From contig CALHWY010000012.1 in the NCBI GenBank assembly GCA_938040055.1, positions 124,001 to 188,000 on the forward strand: 64,000 bases of DNA, written 5' to 3'. Source of the stretch: an uncultured Endomicrobiia bacterium (GTDB lineage Bacteria; Elusimicrobiota; Endomicrobiia; Endomicrobiales; Endomicrobiaceae). This document shows, in pieces, positions 25,843 to 33,867 of this stretch. A program made the position numbers and the translations under genes. The notes under the pieces are model-generated. The model did not search any database and had not been told where the DNA came from. It saw only the letters and a list, made by a program, of their open reading frames with translations. How positions within the stretch are numbered: the stretch's first letter is position 1; every line of letters begins with the position of its first letter.

Positions 25843-26190
25843 ATGAATAAAAAAGAAGCGGCGCAGTTTAAAAAGCTTTTAACGCAGAGGAGAACGGAAA
25901 TATTAAATAAAGTTAATGCCCAGAAAGAGAGAGACGATTCCGGTATGATAGTCGGAGATGAAATAGACACTGCAAGCCACAACAGCGAAAAAGAGATGTA
26001 TTTTGAGCTTGCTGCCGCCGATAAGATAACTTTAAACGATATCAATGAAGCTTTAGCTAAGATAGAAAAAGGCTCGTACGGCAAGTGCGAATGCTGCGGA
26101 TGCGTTATACCTCTTGAAAGAATAAAGGCTATTCCCTGGGTAAGATACTGCATACAGTGCCAGGAAGAAGCCGAAAGACCTAGAAAATAA
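25843..26190 (+). CDS. DksA/TraR family C4 zinc-finger protein
   Basis: 115 residues, AAGGAG before the ATG. A helical N-terminal part (KKLLTQRRTEILNKVNAQ) is followed by the DksA/TraR finger: CECC, then 17 residues, then CIQC, with VIPLERIKAIPWVRY between. In DksA this finger packs in the secondary channel of RNA polymerase and works with ppGpp. The usual acidic tip motif is not obvious, so this may be a YocK/YteA-like member. It lies 20 bases after the decarboxylase gene and could be co-transcribed with it. Confidence 0.85.
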   Translation: MNKKEAAQFKKLLTQRRTEILNKVNAQKERDDSGMIVGDEIDTASHNSEKEMYFELAAADKITLNDINEALAKIEKGSYGKCECCGCVIPLERIKAIPWVRYCIQCQEEAERPRK

Positions 26191-26299
26191 TGCGCGGCGG
26201 AGGGGCTTTAGCGGCCGGCTGGAAGAGGCGGTGCACTGTCGTTTTAACCGCATTCCGGCATGAAAGAAGCTCTGATAAGAGCTGGAAAAGGGTAGGCTG

Positions 26300-27355
26300 A
26301 TGCTGGATTTTTTTAAACGGGAACATTCTGATTTTACTTTATGGGTTGCCAGTGCCGCGGTATTTTTGTCTGTTTTTCTTATCGGATTTTTATTCAGAAA
26401 GTATGTAGCCGTATTCATTCAGAAAGTTTTAGGCAAACTCGGGCTTTCGATCAGCGACGAAACTGTCATAACTTCAAAACAATACATATCGTTTTGGGCT
26501 TTTCTTATAGGATTATACTGCGCTTTTTTAGCCGCGCCGGTTAATCATAAAGAACCTCTTATATTAAAAGCTTTTTTTATAGTTTTCGCTTTTTCGGTAG
26601 TGGTGCTTATCGCGGATGTTCTTGCGAGAGCTTTTAGGAAAGCCGTTTCGGAAACGATTGGCGTTAATATTATAAAGTTTATTGTAATAGCGGTAGGAGT
26701 TCTTTTGATTCTCAACCAGGCGGGCATTAAGCTTACGCCTATATTAACGGCGCTGGGAATAGGCTCATTGGCGGTGGCTCTGGCCTTGCAGGATACGCTC
26801 GGCAATTTCTTCGCGGGAATGAATATTCTTCTGGGCAAGCTTGTTATGCGGGGAGATTACATCAGACTTGATTCGGGACAGGAAGGCACGGTTGTAGAAA
26901 TAGGGTGGAGAGCGACTAAAATAAGAGAATTGTCAAACATAATCGTTGTCATTCCCAATATAAAAATAACCTCCGCCATAATTTCAAAATACAATTACCG
27001 CAGAGCTCAAGTAACAGCCACGGTCAATTGCGGAGTCGCCTACGGCAGCGATCTGGAAAAAGTGGAAAGAACGGCTTTAAGCGCTGCTTCCGAAGTTTTG
27101 CTTAACGATGACGGGGCGGCAAAAGATTTTCAGCCGATTTGCCGGTTTAACCAGTTTGCGGATTCTTCAATCAATTTTGTTTTGATTTTCAGGGTAAAAG
27201 ACGTGTCGTCAAGAGGCTATCTGACTCATGCGGTTTTAAAGAACCTGAAAAAAAGGTTTGATGAAGAAGGAATTGAAATACCGTTTCCGCAGAGAGCGGT
27301 TAAGATTCTGGAAAATGAAAAAAAAAAGTGGCAATTAATTCCGATAATTTGTTAA
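26300..27355 (+). CDS. MscS-family mechanosensitive channel
   Basis: 351 residues. Several membrane helices in the first 150 residues (WVASAAVFLSVFLIGFLF, AFFIVFAFSVVVLIADVLA, IIKFIVIAVGVLLILNQAG) lead to the pore helix GIGSLAVALALQDTLGNFFAGMNILLG, the MscS hallmark. A beta domain with DYIRLDSGQEGTVVEIGWRATKIREL and VVIPNIKI follows. It releases solutes when the membrane is stretched. A small perfect hairpin (AGCTCT-gata-AGAGCT, 26268-26283) lies just before the start codon and may modulate translation. The upstream site GGGTAGG is moderate. Confidence 0.92.
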   Translation: MLDFFKREHSDFTLWVASAAVFLSVFLIGFLFRKYVAVFIQKVLGKLGLSISDETVITSKQYISFWAFLIGLYCAFLAAPVNHKEPLILKAFFIVFAFSVVVLIADVLARAFRKAVSETIGVNIIKFIVIAVGVLLILNQAGIKLTPILTALGIGSLAVALALQDTLGNFFAGMNILLGKLVMRGDYIRLDSGQEGTVVEIGWRATKIRELSNIIVVIPNIKITSAIISKYNYRRAQVTATVNCGVAYGSDLEKVERTALSAASEVLLNDDGAAKDFQPICRFNQFADSSINFVLIFRVKDVSSRGYLTHAVLKNLKKRFDEEGIEIPFPQRAVKILENEKKKWQLIPIIC

Positions 27356-27383
27356 AATAGACGGTAAGAAAGGAAAAGGAAAG

Positions 27384-27725
27384 ATGAAGTTTGTTTTAAG
27401 TTCAAAAATTTTTAAAGCTACGGTAACCGAAGCCAATTTGAATTACGAAGGAAGCATAACGATCGATACGGATCTTTGCGATAAAGCCGGCTTGTGGATA
27501 GGTGAAAAAGTTTTAGTTGTGTCAAACACGAGCGGCGCCCGTCTGGAGACATATATTATTCCCGGCAAGCCTGGTTCGGGCGTTATATGCATGAACGGCG
27601 CGGCGGCGCATTTAATAAAAAAAGGCGAAGAAATTATAATAATGGGTTTTACTCTTTCAGACAAACCTCTAAACCCCAGGATAGTGCATGTGGATAAAGA
27701 AAATAAGTGCACTAAACTAGTTTGA
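27384..27725 (+). CDS. panD: Aspartate 1-decarboxylase
   Basis: 113 residues, AAAGGAAAAGGAAAG before the ATG. The proenzyme cleavage site Gly23-Ser24 in NYEGSITID is intact; self-cleavage makes Ser24 into the pyruvoyl cofactor. ANLNYEGS, VVSNTSGARLETY and GVICMNGAAAHL follow the PanD pattern. It makes beta-alanine from aspartate for pantothenate and coenzyme A. No panB or panC gene is near. The next gene in line is tRNA-Pro, ten bases after its stop, which suggests a shared transcript. Confidence 0.95.
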   Translation: MKFVLSSKIFKATVTEANLNYEGSITIDTDLCDKAGLWIGEKVLVVSNTSGARLETYIIPGKPGSGVICMNGAAAHLIKKGEEIIIMGFTLSDKPLNPRIVHVDKENKCTKLV

Positions 27726-27735
27726 AAATATTATT

Positions 27736-27809
27736 CGGGGCGTGGCTCAGCTGGCTAGAGCGCTCGGTTCGGGACCGTGAGGTCGCTGGTTCAAATCCAG
27801 TCGCCCCGA
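27736..27809 (+). tRNA. tRNA-Pro (CGG anticodon)
   Basis: Cloverleaf reads directly: acceptor CGGGGCG/CGCCCCG with discriminator A, D arm GCTC/GAGC, anticodon loop TTCGGGA (CGG, G37 as in proline tRNAs), T arm CTGG/CCAG around TTCAAAT. The anticodon stem has a T-T mismatch at its second pair. CCA is not encoded. It sits between panD and a sigma-factor gene. Confidence 0.93.
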
Positions 27810-27830
27810 TGTTTTAAAAGGATATCCCAT

Positions 27831-28778
27831 ATGATTGCAAGATACGATCCTTTACAACTGTATTTTGACGCCATAAGACAAATAAAGCCTTTGACGAAAA
27901 AAGAAATTGCCGAACTGTGGAAAAAATCGAAAAAGGATAAAGAGGCTTTTGACAAACTTGTGGAACAAAATTACAGACTTGTAATCCCGATTGCAAAAAG
28001 GTTCATAAAAAAAGGCATTGATTTTATGGATCTTATAGAAGAGGGAAATATGGGTTTGATAAAAGCCGTGGAAAAGTTCGATTCTTCAAAAAAAGTCGCT
28101 TTTTCCACCTATGCGGTTTACTGGATAGAACAGTATATGCGCAAGGCCATAGAAAACCAGACCAAGACGATAAGAATACCTTCGCATATATGGGATTCTT
28201 TAAATCTCTGGATGAAAACTTGGAGCAAGCTTAGAGAAAAGCTTAACCGCGACCCGTCTGTGGATGAAGTCGCGGCAAAGCTTAAACTGAGCAAAAGGCA
28301 GACGGATAATTTAATGAAGGCCGCTTCCGTTTTTAACGGAACCAGTTCGCTGGAAGCTCCTATCGGGGACGATTCGGATATTTTTGTTAAAGACATTATA
28401 GTAGACGAACAGGTAAAATCTCCCGAATCTGTTACGGAAATAATAAGGACGAACGCCGATATAGGGCTTGCTTTGAATTATCTGCCGCCGAGAGAACGGG
28501 AAATCATAAGAATGCGTTTCGGGCTTGGCGGAATAAAGCCTATGTCTCTGGAGGAATCCGGAAAAGTTTTAATGATTTCAAGAGAACGCGTCAGGCAGCT
28601 TGAAGTCAAAGCTTTAAGAAGGCTTAAAGGCATTTTTGTCAGATATAATCTTATAGACAAATATGAAGCAAAAACGATTATGCTTGACAGCCGTATTAAC
28701 AAAACGGACAGAAGAAGCGCAAAACGCGCGGTTTTAAAAAAAGACGACAGACGTTCAAAAACCGACAGAAGAGTATGA
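27831..28778 (+). CDS. RNA polymerase sigma-70 family factor (RpoD/RpoS-like)
   Basis: 315 residues from ATG 27831, AAAAGGAT before it. Order of regions: short 1.2 (DPLQLYFDAIRQIKPLTKKEI), 2.1-2.4 (LVIPIAKRFIKKGIDFMDLIEEGNMGLIKAVEKFD ... FSTYAVYWIEQYMRKAI), 3, and 4 (LPPREREIIRMRFGL ... SRERVRQLEVKALRRLK). Region 1.1 and the long non-conserved region of housekeeping RpoD are absent, so it is probably an alternative or reduced primary sigma. A basic C-terminal tail with three DRR motifs follows region 4. Its start is 21 bases after the tRNA-Pro gene. Confidence 0.9.
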   Translation: MIARYDPLQLYFDAIRQIKPLTKKEIAELWKKSKKDKEAFDKLVEQNYRLVIPIAKRFIKKGIDFMDLIEEGNMGLIKAVEKFDSSKKVAFSTYAVYWIEQYMRKAIENQTKTIRIPSHIWDSLNLWMKTWSKLREKLNRDPSVDEVAAKLKLSKRQTDNLMKAASVFNGTSSLEAPIGDDSDIFVKDIIVDEQVKSPESVTEIIRTNADIGLALNYLPPREREIIRMRFGLGGIKPMSLEESGKVLMISRERVRQLEVKALRRLKGIFVRYNLIDKYEAKTIMLDSRINKTDRRSAKRAVLKKDDRRSKTDRRV

Positions 28779-28779
28779 T

Positions 28780-29313
28780 ATGGATATAAATAGAATTTCT
28801 TCAGCCGTCAGAGACATCCCCGATTTTCCGGCGAAGGGAATTGTTTTTAAAGATATAACGCCGATACTACAGGATATAAATCTTTTTGAAGAAATTATTG
28901 CCTCGATAGCGGATGAATTTAAAAATGTACGCATTGATAAAATCGCGGGTATAGAATCGAGGGGTTTTATTTTCGCGATGCCTTTAGCGGTAAAGATGAA
29001 AATTCCTTTCATCCCTATAAGAAAAAAAGGCAAACTTCCCGCTAAAACGGTTTCCATGAGCTACAAACTAGAATACGGGCAAGCGGATATAGAAATTCAC
29101 GCGGATGCGGTTAAGAAAGACGAAAAAATTCTTCTTCTTGACGATCTTCTTGCGACCGGAGGCACGACTGATGCGGCTGTCAAGCTTATTGAAGGAATAG
29201 GGGGAAAAGTTATAGCGGCGGCCTTTGTTTTGGAGCTCGCATTCCTAAAAGGAAGAGAAAAAATTGAAAATAAAAATATCGATGTTTTTTCTCTGTTAAA
29301 AATAAATCAATAA
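28780..29313 (+). CDS. apt: Adenine phosphoribosyltransferase
   Basis: 177 residues, typical length. Start follows the sigma-factor stop by one base. The family motifs are complete: FPAKGIVFKDITPIL near the start, GIESRGFIF, PFIPIRKKGKLP, and the PRPP loop LLLDDLLATGGTT. It salvages adenine to AMP using PRPP in the cytoplasm. A tRNA-Arg gene follows ten bases after the stop and is probably part of the same transcript. Confidence 0.95.
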   Translation: MDINRISSAVRDIPDFPAKGIVFKDITPILQDINLFEEIIASIADEFKNVRIDKIAGIESRGFIFAMPLAVKMKIPFIPIRKKGKLPAKTVSMSYKLEYGQADIEIHADAVKKDEKILLLDDLLATGGTTDAAVKLIEGIGGKVIAAAFVLELAFLKGREKIENKNIDVFSLLKINQ

Positions 29314-29323
29314 AAAGAAAAAT

Positions 29324-29397
29324 GTCCCGATAGCTCAACTGGATAGAGCAGATCCGTCCTAAGGATAAGGTTGGAGGTTCAACTCCTCTTCGGGACG
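29324..29397 (+). tRNA. tRNA-Arg (CCT anticodon)
   Basis: Acceptor GTCCCGA/TCGGGAC with discriminator G, D arm GCTC/GAGC, anticodon loop GTCCTAA (CCT, reads AGG), T arm GGAGG/CCTCT around TTCAACT. One weak pair at the base of the anticodon stem. CCA is not encoded. A T-rich stretch (TTTTCTTTTTTA) follows at 29398. Confidence 0.92.
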
Positions 29398-29520
29398 TTT
29401 TCTTTTTTATGCCGAAAAAGCGTTTTACGGTTTTTATAACATATTCGCGACGGTAAAATAAAAAAACGCTTTCTTCCGGAAGTCGGTCGTAGTACGGTAA
29501 CTTCGCATTTCAGGCAAAAT

Positions 29521-29588
29521 AAAAAAGACGGTTTCTTCTTTCGGAAGAAACCGGAAAATAAGCGATGGCGGCGCAATTTAATCTTCAG
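29521..29588 (-). ncRNA. Candidate small RNA, minus strand, about 67 bases
   Basis: On the minus strand a -10 hexamer TATAAT (plus coordinates 29594-29599) precedes a short stretch that ends in a 10-bp hairpin (29529-29553, loop CGAAA on this strand) followed by GTCTTTTTTATTTT, a textbook intrinsic terminator. The -35 region (TTTTTA at 17-base spacing) is weak. It could equally be a back-up terminator for the upstream barrel gene. Confidence 0.35.
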
Positions 29589-29711
29589 TGCACATTATAC
29601 GAACGCAGGAAAATTCTAAAAATGCGGGGATGCAAAAAAACAATAAGCGGCACGATAAAATGCAAAAAATATCTCAGCTAAAAAAGGCCGAACCGGAATT
29701 TTAAAGCGGCG

Positions 29712-29738
29712 TAAAAAACCGGCGTTAAAAAAAACGCC
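29712..29738 (-). terminator. Intrinsic terminator of the minus-strand barrel gene
   Basis: GGCGTT/AACGCC 6-bp stem with a six-base loop; on the minus strand it is followed by GGTTTTTTAC. It lies 26 bases after the stop of the gene at 29764-30378. Confidence 0.65.
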
Positions 29739-29763
29739 TGGACGGAATTTTGGAGTTTAAAGA

Positions 29764-30378
29764 TTAAAACGCTTCGTCTTCTTCGAATTCTTCATCTTTT
29801 TCGGTTTTTTTGTCTTTTTTTGCAAGAGACATCGAAAATCTGTATCCCGCGTTTATTGTCATCATAGTATATTCGTCTTCCTCGCTGTAGTTTGAATCGA
29901 GACTTTTGAAAGTTGCTTTGTTAGAGGTAAAAAGAAGCTCGAAAATAAAGCCGTGCAGATCAACCCCGCCGCCTACGCCATAGTAAAAACCGCCTTTATC
30001 TTCAAGTTCTTCGCCTTTGTAGTCAAAATTATGGTTTATCATACCCCAGCCGGCTTGCCCGATCAGATAAACATACTCGTTTTCAAGAACTTTCAGCATA
30101 GGCCTTAAAGCAAAGTAAATATTTGAACCGCTGAGTTCTCCTTTGTCTTTAATTTTTCTTTTAAAAAGCTGGTTAAACCCCATTCCGAAACATATATTAT
30201 TGAAATTGTAATATACTTCGGGAGAAAGCGATACGCCCGGGTCTCCTTCGTATTTGGAATCATTATCAAGCTGTGAAGACGGAGCAATTCCTAATTTTAA
30301 AAGCATGTTAACGCCGCACTGAGCGGGCACGGCTGTTGACAACAGCATACACAATGACAAAATCAATATTTTACGCAT
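29764..30378 (-). CDS. Outer-membrane beta-barrel protein of unknown function
   Basis: 204 residues with GGGGGAG before the ATG. A signal peptide (MRKILILSLCMLLSTAVPAQC) is followed by alternating beta strands rich in Gly and aromatic residues: VSLSPEVYYNFNNICFGMGFNQLF, IYFALRPMLKV, YVYLIGQAGWGM, GGFYYGVGGGVDLHGFIFELLFTSN and the last YTMMTINAGYRFSM. That is the pattern of an eight-strand OmpA/OmpW-like barrel. An acidic tail (KTEKDEEFEEDEAF) trails. A TATAAT (30407-30412) on the minus strand could be its promoter. Function unknown; barrels of this kind can be porins or adhesins. Confidence 0.7.
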   Translation of the reverse strand: MRKILILSLCMLLSTAVPAQCGVNMLLKLGIAPSSQLDNDSKYEGDPGVSLSPEVYYNFNNICFGMGFNQLFKRKIKDKGELSGSNIYFALRPMLKVLENEYVYLIGQAGWGMINHNFDYKGEELEDKGGFYYGVGGGVDLHGFIFELLFTSNKATFKSLDSNYSEEDEYTMMTINAGYRFSMSLAKKDKKTEKDEEFEEDEAF

Positions 30379-30538
30379 TTGAGCTCCCCCGTGGCATTTA
30401 ACTGAAATTATAGAACAATGATAATTTTCATATAACGCATAATATTGTATTATTTTATTTTAAAAAGTGGAAGCGTTTTTTGAAATAATTATATATAATG
30501 AAGTTCCGGAAAAATTTAAGCGTAAAGGAGAAAAAGTT

Positions 30539-30754
30539 ATGTTTATTAAAATAAGGGGAATAAAGGCCGGCATGAACGGAGAAGGGGAATTTATAGTAAA
30601 CACCGAAAGCATAAAAAGCATCGAAGTTCTTCTTGCGGAAAACAAGATAATGTATCTGTTCGACGATCCGAAAGGAATTACGATAAAAGACGAAGATTTT
30701 AACAGGCTTTGCCCGCTTCTGGACATTAAAGACTGTACCGCGGAAAGCAATTAA
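30539..30754 (+). CDS. Small cytoplasmic protein of unknown function
   Basis: 71 residues from ATG 30539, which has AAAGGAG six to eight bases upstream; an earlier in-frame start at 30467 lacks such a site. The product has a compact alternating pattern (MFIKIRGIKAGMNGEGEFIVN, SIEVLLAENKIMYLFDD) with no known domain; it could be a small beta-fold (PilZ-like or ribbon-helix) protein, but this is not shown. Its stop shares the TTAA at 30751-30754 with the convergent gene on the minus strand. Confidence 0.65.
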   Translation: MFIKIRGIKAGMNGEGEFIVNTESIKSIEVLLAENKIMYLFDDPKGITIKDEDFNRLCPLLDIKDCTAESN

Positions 30755-31314
30755 AGGCTGCTTTTTGCGAAGCCGCCGAAAGAAACCGAGTCCATAAATT
30801 CTTCGGCGGCTTTATTGTTTTTGCCGGTGTGCGGATATACCGCGAGTATTTGCCAGAAATGTTTTTTCAGTTTTTTCTCAAGGCGCATTTTTATCGCGAA
30901 TTCGGCGCCGTCTTTGTAAAAAGTGCCGTTAATATATATTGTTTGCGAATCTTGCGTTTTATCTTCTTTTGACTCATACGCAAAACCGTTTTCTTTTAAT
31001 TTTTCTGCCAGCCGTTCCAGCGCAGTCCGGAGACGCGCTTCGTTTTTATATTCGCAATAACACACAAGATACTCGGCCTTTTTGTAAGATGAGGAATAAT
31101 AATACACGGTTTTTATCTTTTCTTTTAAAGACTCTTTGGTTTTTTCTTCAAGATTTTCCCGGCGCTCCAAAGGAGGCGCGGCGATGGTTAGAGACGCGTT
31201 TTCAATAGTCTGCAAAGCGGGGGCGTTTTTTTTGTCTTTTTTAATCTCTGAAGCCGTGATGACGGCAAATGCCGAAAGAAGAATAAATAATACCGCAAAA
31301 ATAATTTTTCTCAT
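30751..31314 (-). CDS. Exported protein, second of a tandem paralogous pair
   Basis: 187 residues. An N-terminal membrane/signal segment (MRKIIFAVLFILLSAFAVITAS) suggests export. The rest is charged alpha/beta. It matches the product of 31311-31889 at ENASLTIAAPPLERRENLEEKTK (partner EEASITVTAPRLEKKTLNEEQIK) and at the C-terminus (GTFYKDGAEF, FWQILAVYPHTGKNNK; partner GTFIIDGKKF, FWQVLSVYPYSQNNK). The family is not recognised. Start overlaps the partner's stop by four bases, so the two are one operon. Confidence 0.7.
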   Translation of the reverse strand: MRKIIFAVLFILLSAFAVITASEIKKDKKNAPALQTIENASLTIAAPPLERRENLEEKTKESLKEKIKTVYYYSSSYKKAEYLVCYCEYKNEARLRTALERLAEKLKENGFAYESKEDKTQDSQTIYINGTFYKDGAEFAIKMRLEKKLKKHFWQILAVYPHTGKNNKAAEEFMDSVSFGGFAKSSL

Positions 31315-31889
31315 TGCTTCTTCTCTGCCTTAGAATGTATAATTTCGTCCGTCGCGGCGGAATTGATATAACTGACGGCCGAGTTTTTGTTGTTTTGCGA
31401 ATACGGGTATACCGAAAGAACCTGCCAGAAATTTAAATTTCTTTTTATAAGCATTATTTCCGCTCCGAACTTTTTTCCGTCTATGATAAAAGTTCCAAAA
31501 ATGACGCACTTTTCGTCCTTGCCTTCGGTATATGCTTTTTTTTCATATTCAAAGCTTTTTCCTTCAAAAACTTTGATAATATTCTTTTCCGCTTCTTCAA
31601 GGCTTATTTCGTTTTTGTATAAAGTGTATATAAGCGAATATTCGATCTTTTTATAGAAAACGCCGTAAACGGACACATAATCCATCAAATCTTTCTGCGC
31701 GGTTTTGATCTGTTCTTCATTTAAAGTCTTTTTCTCAAGCCTCGGCGCCGTTACGGTTATGGATGCTTCTTCAATATATTGTTTTACGGGCTCGTTTTTA
31801 GCGGATTTAAACTGAAGTCTGGCATTGCAGGATATAACCGTTATGGCTATTGCCGCCACTATTATCCAGATGAATGTTCTTAAACTCAT
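31311..31889 (-). CDS. Exported (possible lipoprotein) first of a tandem paralogous pair
   Basis: 192 residues. N-terminal hydrophobic segment MSLRTFIWIIVAAIAITVISCNA ends in a possible lipobox (VISC), so it may be a lipoprotein or inner-membrane anchored. The body is the same fold as the downstream gene product (see conserved SITVTAPRLE and FWQVLSVYP). Two copies with different anchors suggest partners of one complex or divergence after duplication. No known family is recognised. Confidence 0.7.
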   Translation of the reverse strand: MSLRTFIWIIVAAIAITVISCNARLQFKSAKNEPVKQYIEEASITVTAPRLEKKTLNEEQIKTAQKDLMDYVSVYGVFYKKIEYSLIYTLYKNEISLEEAEKNIIKVFEGKSFEYEKKAYTEGKDEKCVIFGTFIIDGKKFGAEIMLIKRNLNFWQVLSVYPYSQNNKNSAVSYINSAATDEIIHSKAEKKQ

Positions 31890-32022
31890 AGTTCGATTTC
31901 CCTCGCTTTATTATTTCTTATGCGCGTAATTTCCGGTTTTCGCGAAATTGCAAAGTTTCTATCTTTCAACAAACAACGGATTATATTATATAATATCCGG
32001 AAAGAATTCACTAAACAAAACA

Positions 32023-33867
32023 ATGATAAAAATAACCGATCTGAACAAATCATTCGCGGGCAGGACGCTTTTTGACAATCTCAATCTCAGCGTCAATGAA
32101 AAAGAGCGCATAGGGATTGTCGGAAGAAACGGCTGCGGCAAAACCACTTTATTTAAAATTCTTCTCGGAAAGACGGAATATGATTCCGGTTCCGTAAGCA
32201 TACCTAAAAACTATAAAATCGGCTATCTTGAGCAGCATATAAATTTCACCGAGAGCACGGCCGTGCGGGAAGCATGCCTTGCTTTGGCGGAAAACGAGAA
32301 AGACGAGCGGTGGAAAGCCGAAAAAATACTCTCGGGGCTTGGTTTTTCCGCGGCGGATATGCTCAAAAACCCCTTGGAATTTTCCGGAGGATATAAAATA
32401 CGGATAAATCTGGCCAAGATTTTATTGTCGGACGCGGATATGCTTATGCTTGACGAGCCCAACAACTATCTTGACATTGTGGCTATAAGATGGCTGACCG
32501 GATTTTTGCGGGCATGGAAAGGAGAACTCCTTCTGATAACGCACGACAGAAAATTTATGGACGGCGTCGTAACGCACTGCGCGGCGATTCACCGGGCGAA
32601 AGCAAGAAAAGTGGAGGGCGGCACGCAGAAACTTTACGAACAGATAAATAAAGAAGAGGAAATATACGAAAAAACAAGGCTTAATCAGGAAAAGAAAAGG
32701 AAACAGACTGAGATTTTTATAAGAAGGTTCCGCGCCAAAGCCAGGCTTGCCGGAATGGTGCAGTCGCGCATAAAATGTCTTGAAAAACAGGAAATTATGC
32801 AGGAGCTTACTGAAATGGAAAGCCTTGACTTTTCTTTTTCTTCCGTCACTTTCAATGCCGCGAAGATGCTGGGAGTCCACAATTTGGGTTTCGGTTATAA
32901 TGCCGGCAATATGTTAATGCGAAAACTGTCTTTTGACGTTCTCAAAAACGACAGGATATGCGTAATAGGAAAAAACGGCAAGGGAAAATCCACTCTTTTA
33001 AAACTTTTGTCCGGCAGGCTTGCGCCGGCTGAAGGCGGCATAAAAAAACATCCCGAACTGAAAATAGCCTATTTCGTGCAGTCCGACTCCGCTAATCTTG
33101 TTTTGCAGAGAACGGTTTTTGATGAAATAATGAATACCGACAGCCAATGTCTTGCGCAAAAGGCCAGAAATATTGCGGGAGCGATGATGTTCAGCGGAGA
33201 CGAAGCAATGAAAAAAATAGAGGTCTTAAGCGGAGGAGAAAAAAGCAGGGTTCTTTTGGGCAAGATACTTGTCAAGCCGTGCCATCTGCTTCTTCTTGAC
33301 GAGCCTACAAACCATCTGGACATGGAATCCTGCGAAAGTCTGATAGAAGCCGTCAACGGCTTTGAGGGTTCCGTTATAATGGTTACACACAATGAGGAAC
33401 TGCTGCACAATGTGGCGCGGCGTCTTATTGTTTTTGACAGGGGAAAAGTTTCGGTTTTCGAAGGCACTTACCGTGACTTTTTAAACGCCAAAGGCTGGGA
33501 AGACGAAGGAGACGGATTAAAATCAAAAAATGCCGGAAAAGACAAGGCTTGCGGCAGACGGGAAATTAAAAAGCAAAGGGCGCTGCTTATACAGGAAAAA
33601 GCTAAAGTCTTAAATCCTTTGCAGGAAAGGGTTTTGTTTCTTGAAAAGGAAATTTCATTAAAAGAAAAAGAACAGAGTTTAAATACCGAAAAACTCATTG
33701 ATGCGTCTTTAAGAAAAGACATCGGATTTTTGGCCGAGGGGCCGAAAACGGACAAAAGACTCCGCATGGAACTGGACAAGCTTTATGAAGAACTGGCGGA
33801 CGTTACCGAAGAGTTTGAAAAACAGACTCTGTATTTTAACGCAAAAATGGCGGAAACGGACGGCTGA
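32023..33867 (+). CDS. ABC-F family ATPase (ribosome-associated type)
   Basis: 614 residues from ATG 32023; an in-frame start at 31948 has no support. Two nucleotide-binding domains without membrane helices: Walker A GRNGCGKTT and GKNGKGKST; signatures FSGGYKIR and LSGGEKSR; Walker B/D-loop MLDEPNNYLD and LLDEPTNHLD. A basic linker (KRKQTEIFIRRFRAKARLAGM) joins the domains and a coiled C-terminal domain ends the protein. ABC-F proteins act on the ribosome in translation, drug resistance or ribosome rescue. The first DEPNNYLD departs from DEPTNHLD. The start lacks a clear Shine-Dalgarno site. Confidence 0.92.
   Translation: MIKITDLNKSFAGRTLFDNLNLSVNEKERIGIVGRNGCGKTTLFKILLGKTEYDSGSVSIPKNYKIGYLEQHINFTESTAVREACLALAENEKDERWKAEKILSGLGFSAADMLKNPLEFSGGYKIRINLAKILLSDADMLMLDEPNNYLDIVAIRWLTGFLRAWKGELLLITHDRKFMDGVVTHCAAIHRAKARKVEGGTQKLYEQINKEEEIYEKTRLNQEKKRKQTEIFIRRFRAKARLAGMVQSRIKCLEKQEIMQELTEMESLDFSFSSVTFNAAKMLGVHNLGFGYNAGNMLMRKLSFDVLKNDRICVIGKNGKGKSTLLKLLSGRLAPAEGGIKKHPELKIAYFVQSDSANLVLQRTVFDEIMNTDSQCLAQKARNIAGAMMFSGDEAMKKIEVLSGGEKSRVLLGKILVKPCHLLLLDEPTNHLDMESCESLIEAVNGFEGSVIMVTHNEELLHNVARRLIVFDRGKVSVFEGTYRDFLNAKGWEDEGDGLKSKNAGKDKACGRREIKKQRALLIQEKAKVLNPLQERVLFLEKEISLKEKEQSLNTEKLIDASLRKDIGFLAEGPKTDKRLRMELDKLYEELADVTEEFEKQTLYFNAKMAETDG

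Larger units (their letters stand above)
29398..29763. other. 366-base gap with two minus-strand terminators
   Basis: No protein gene is seen. The gap holds a terminator at 29712-29738 for the minus-strand barrel gene and a second minus-strand hairpin plus T-run at 29521-29553, with a -10-like TATAAT between them, described below as a possible small RNA. The rest is AT-rich with short A-runs. Confidence 0.6.
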
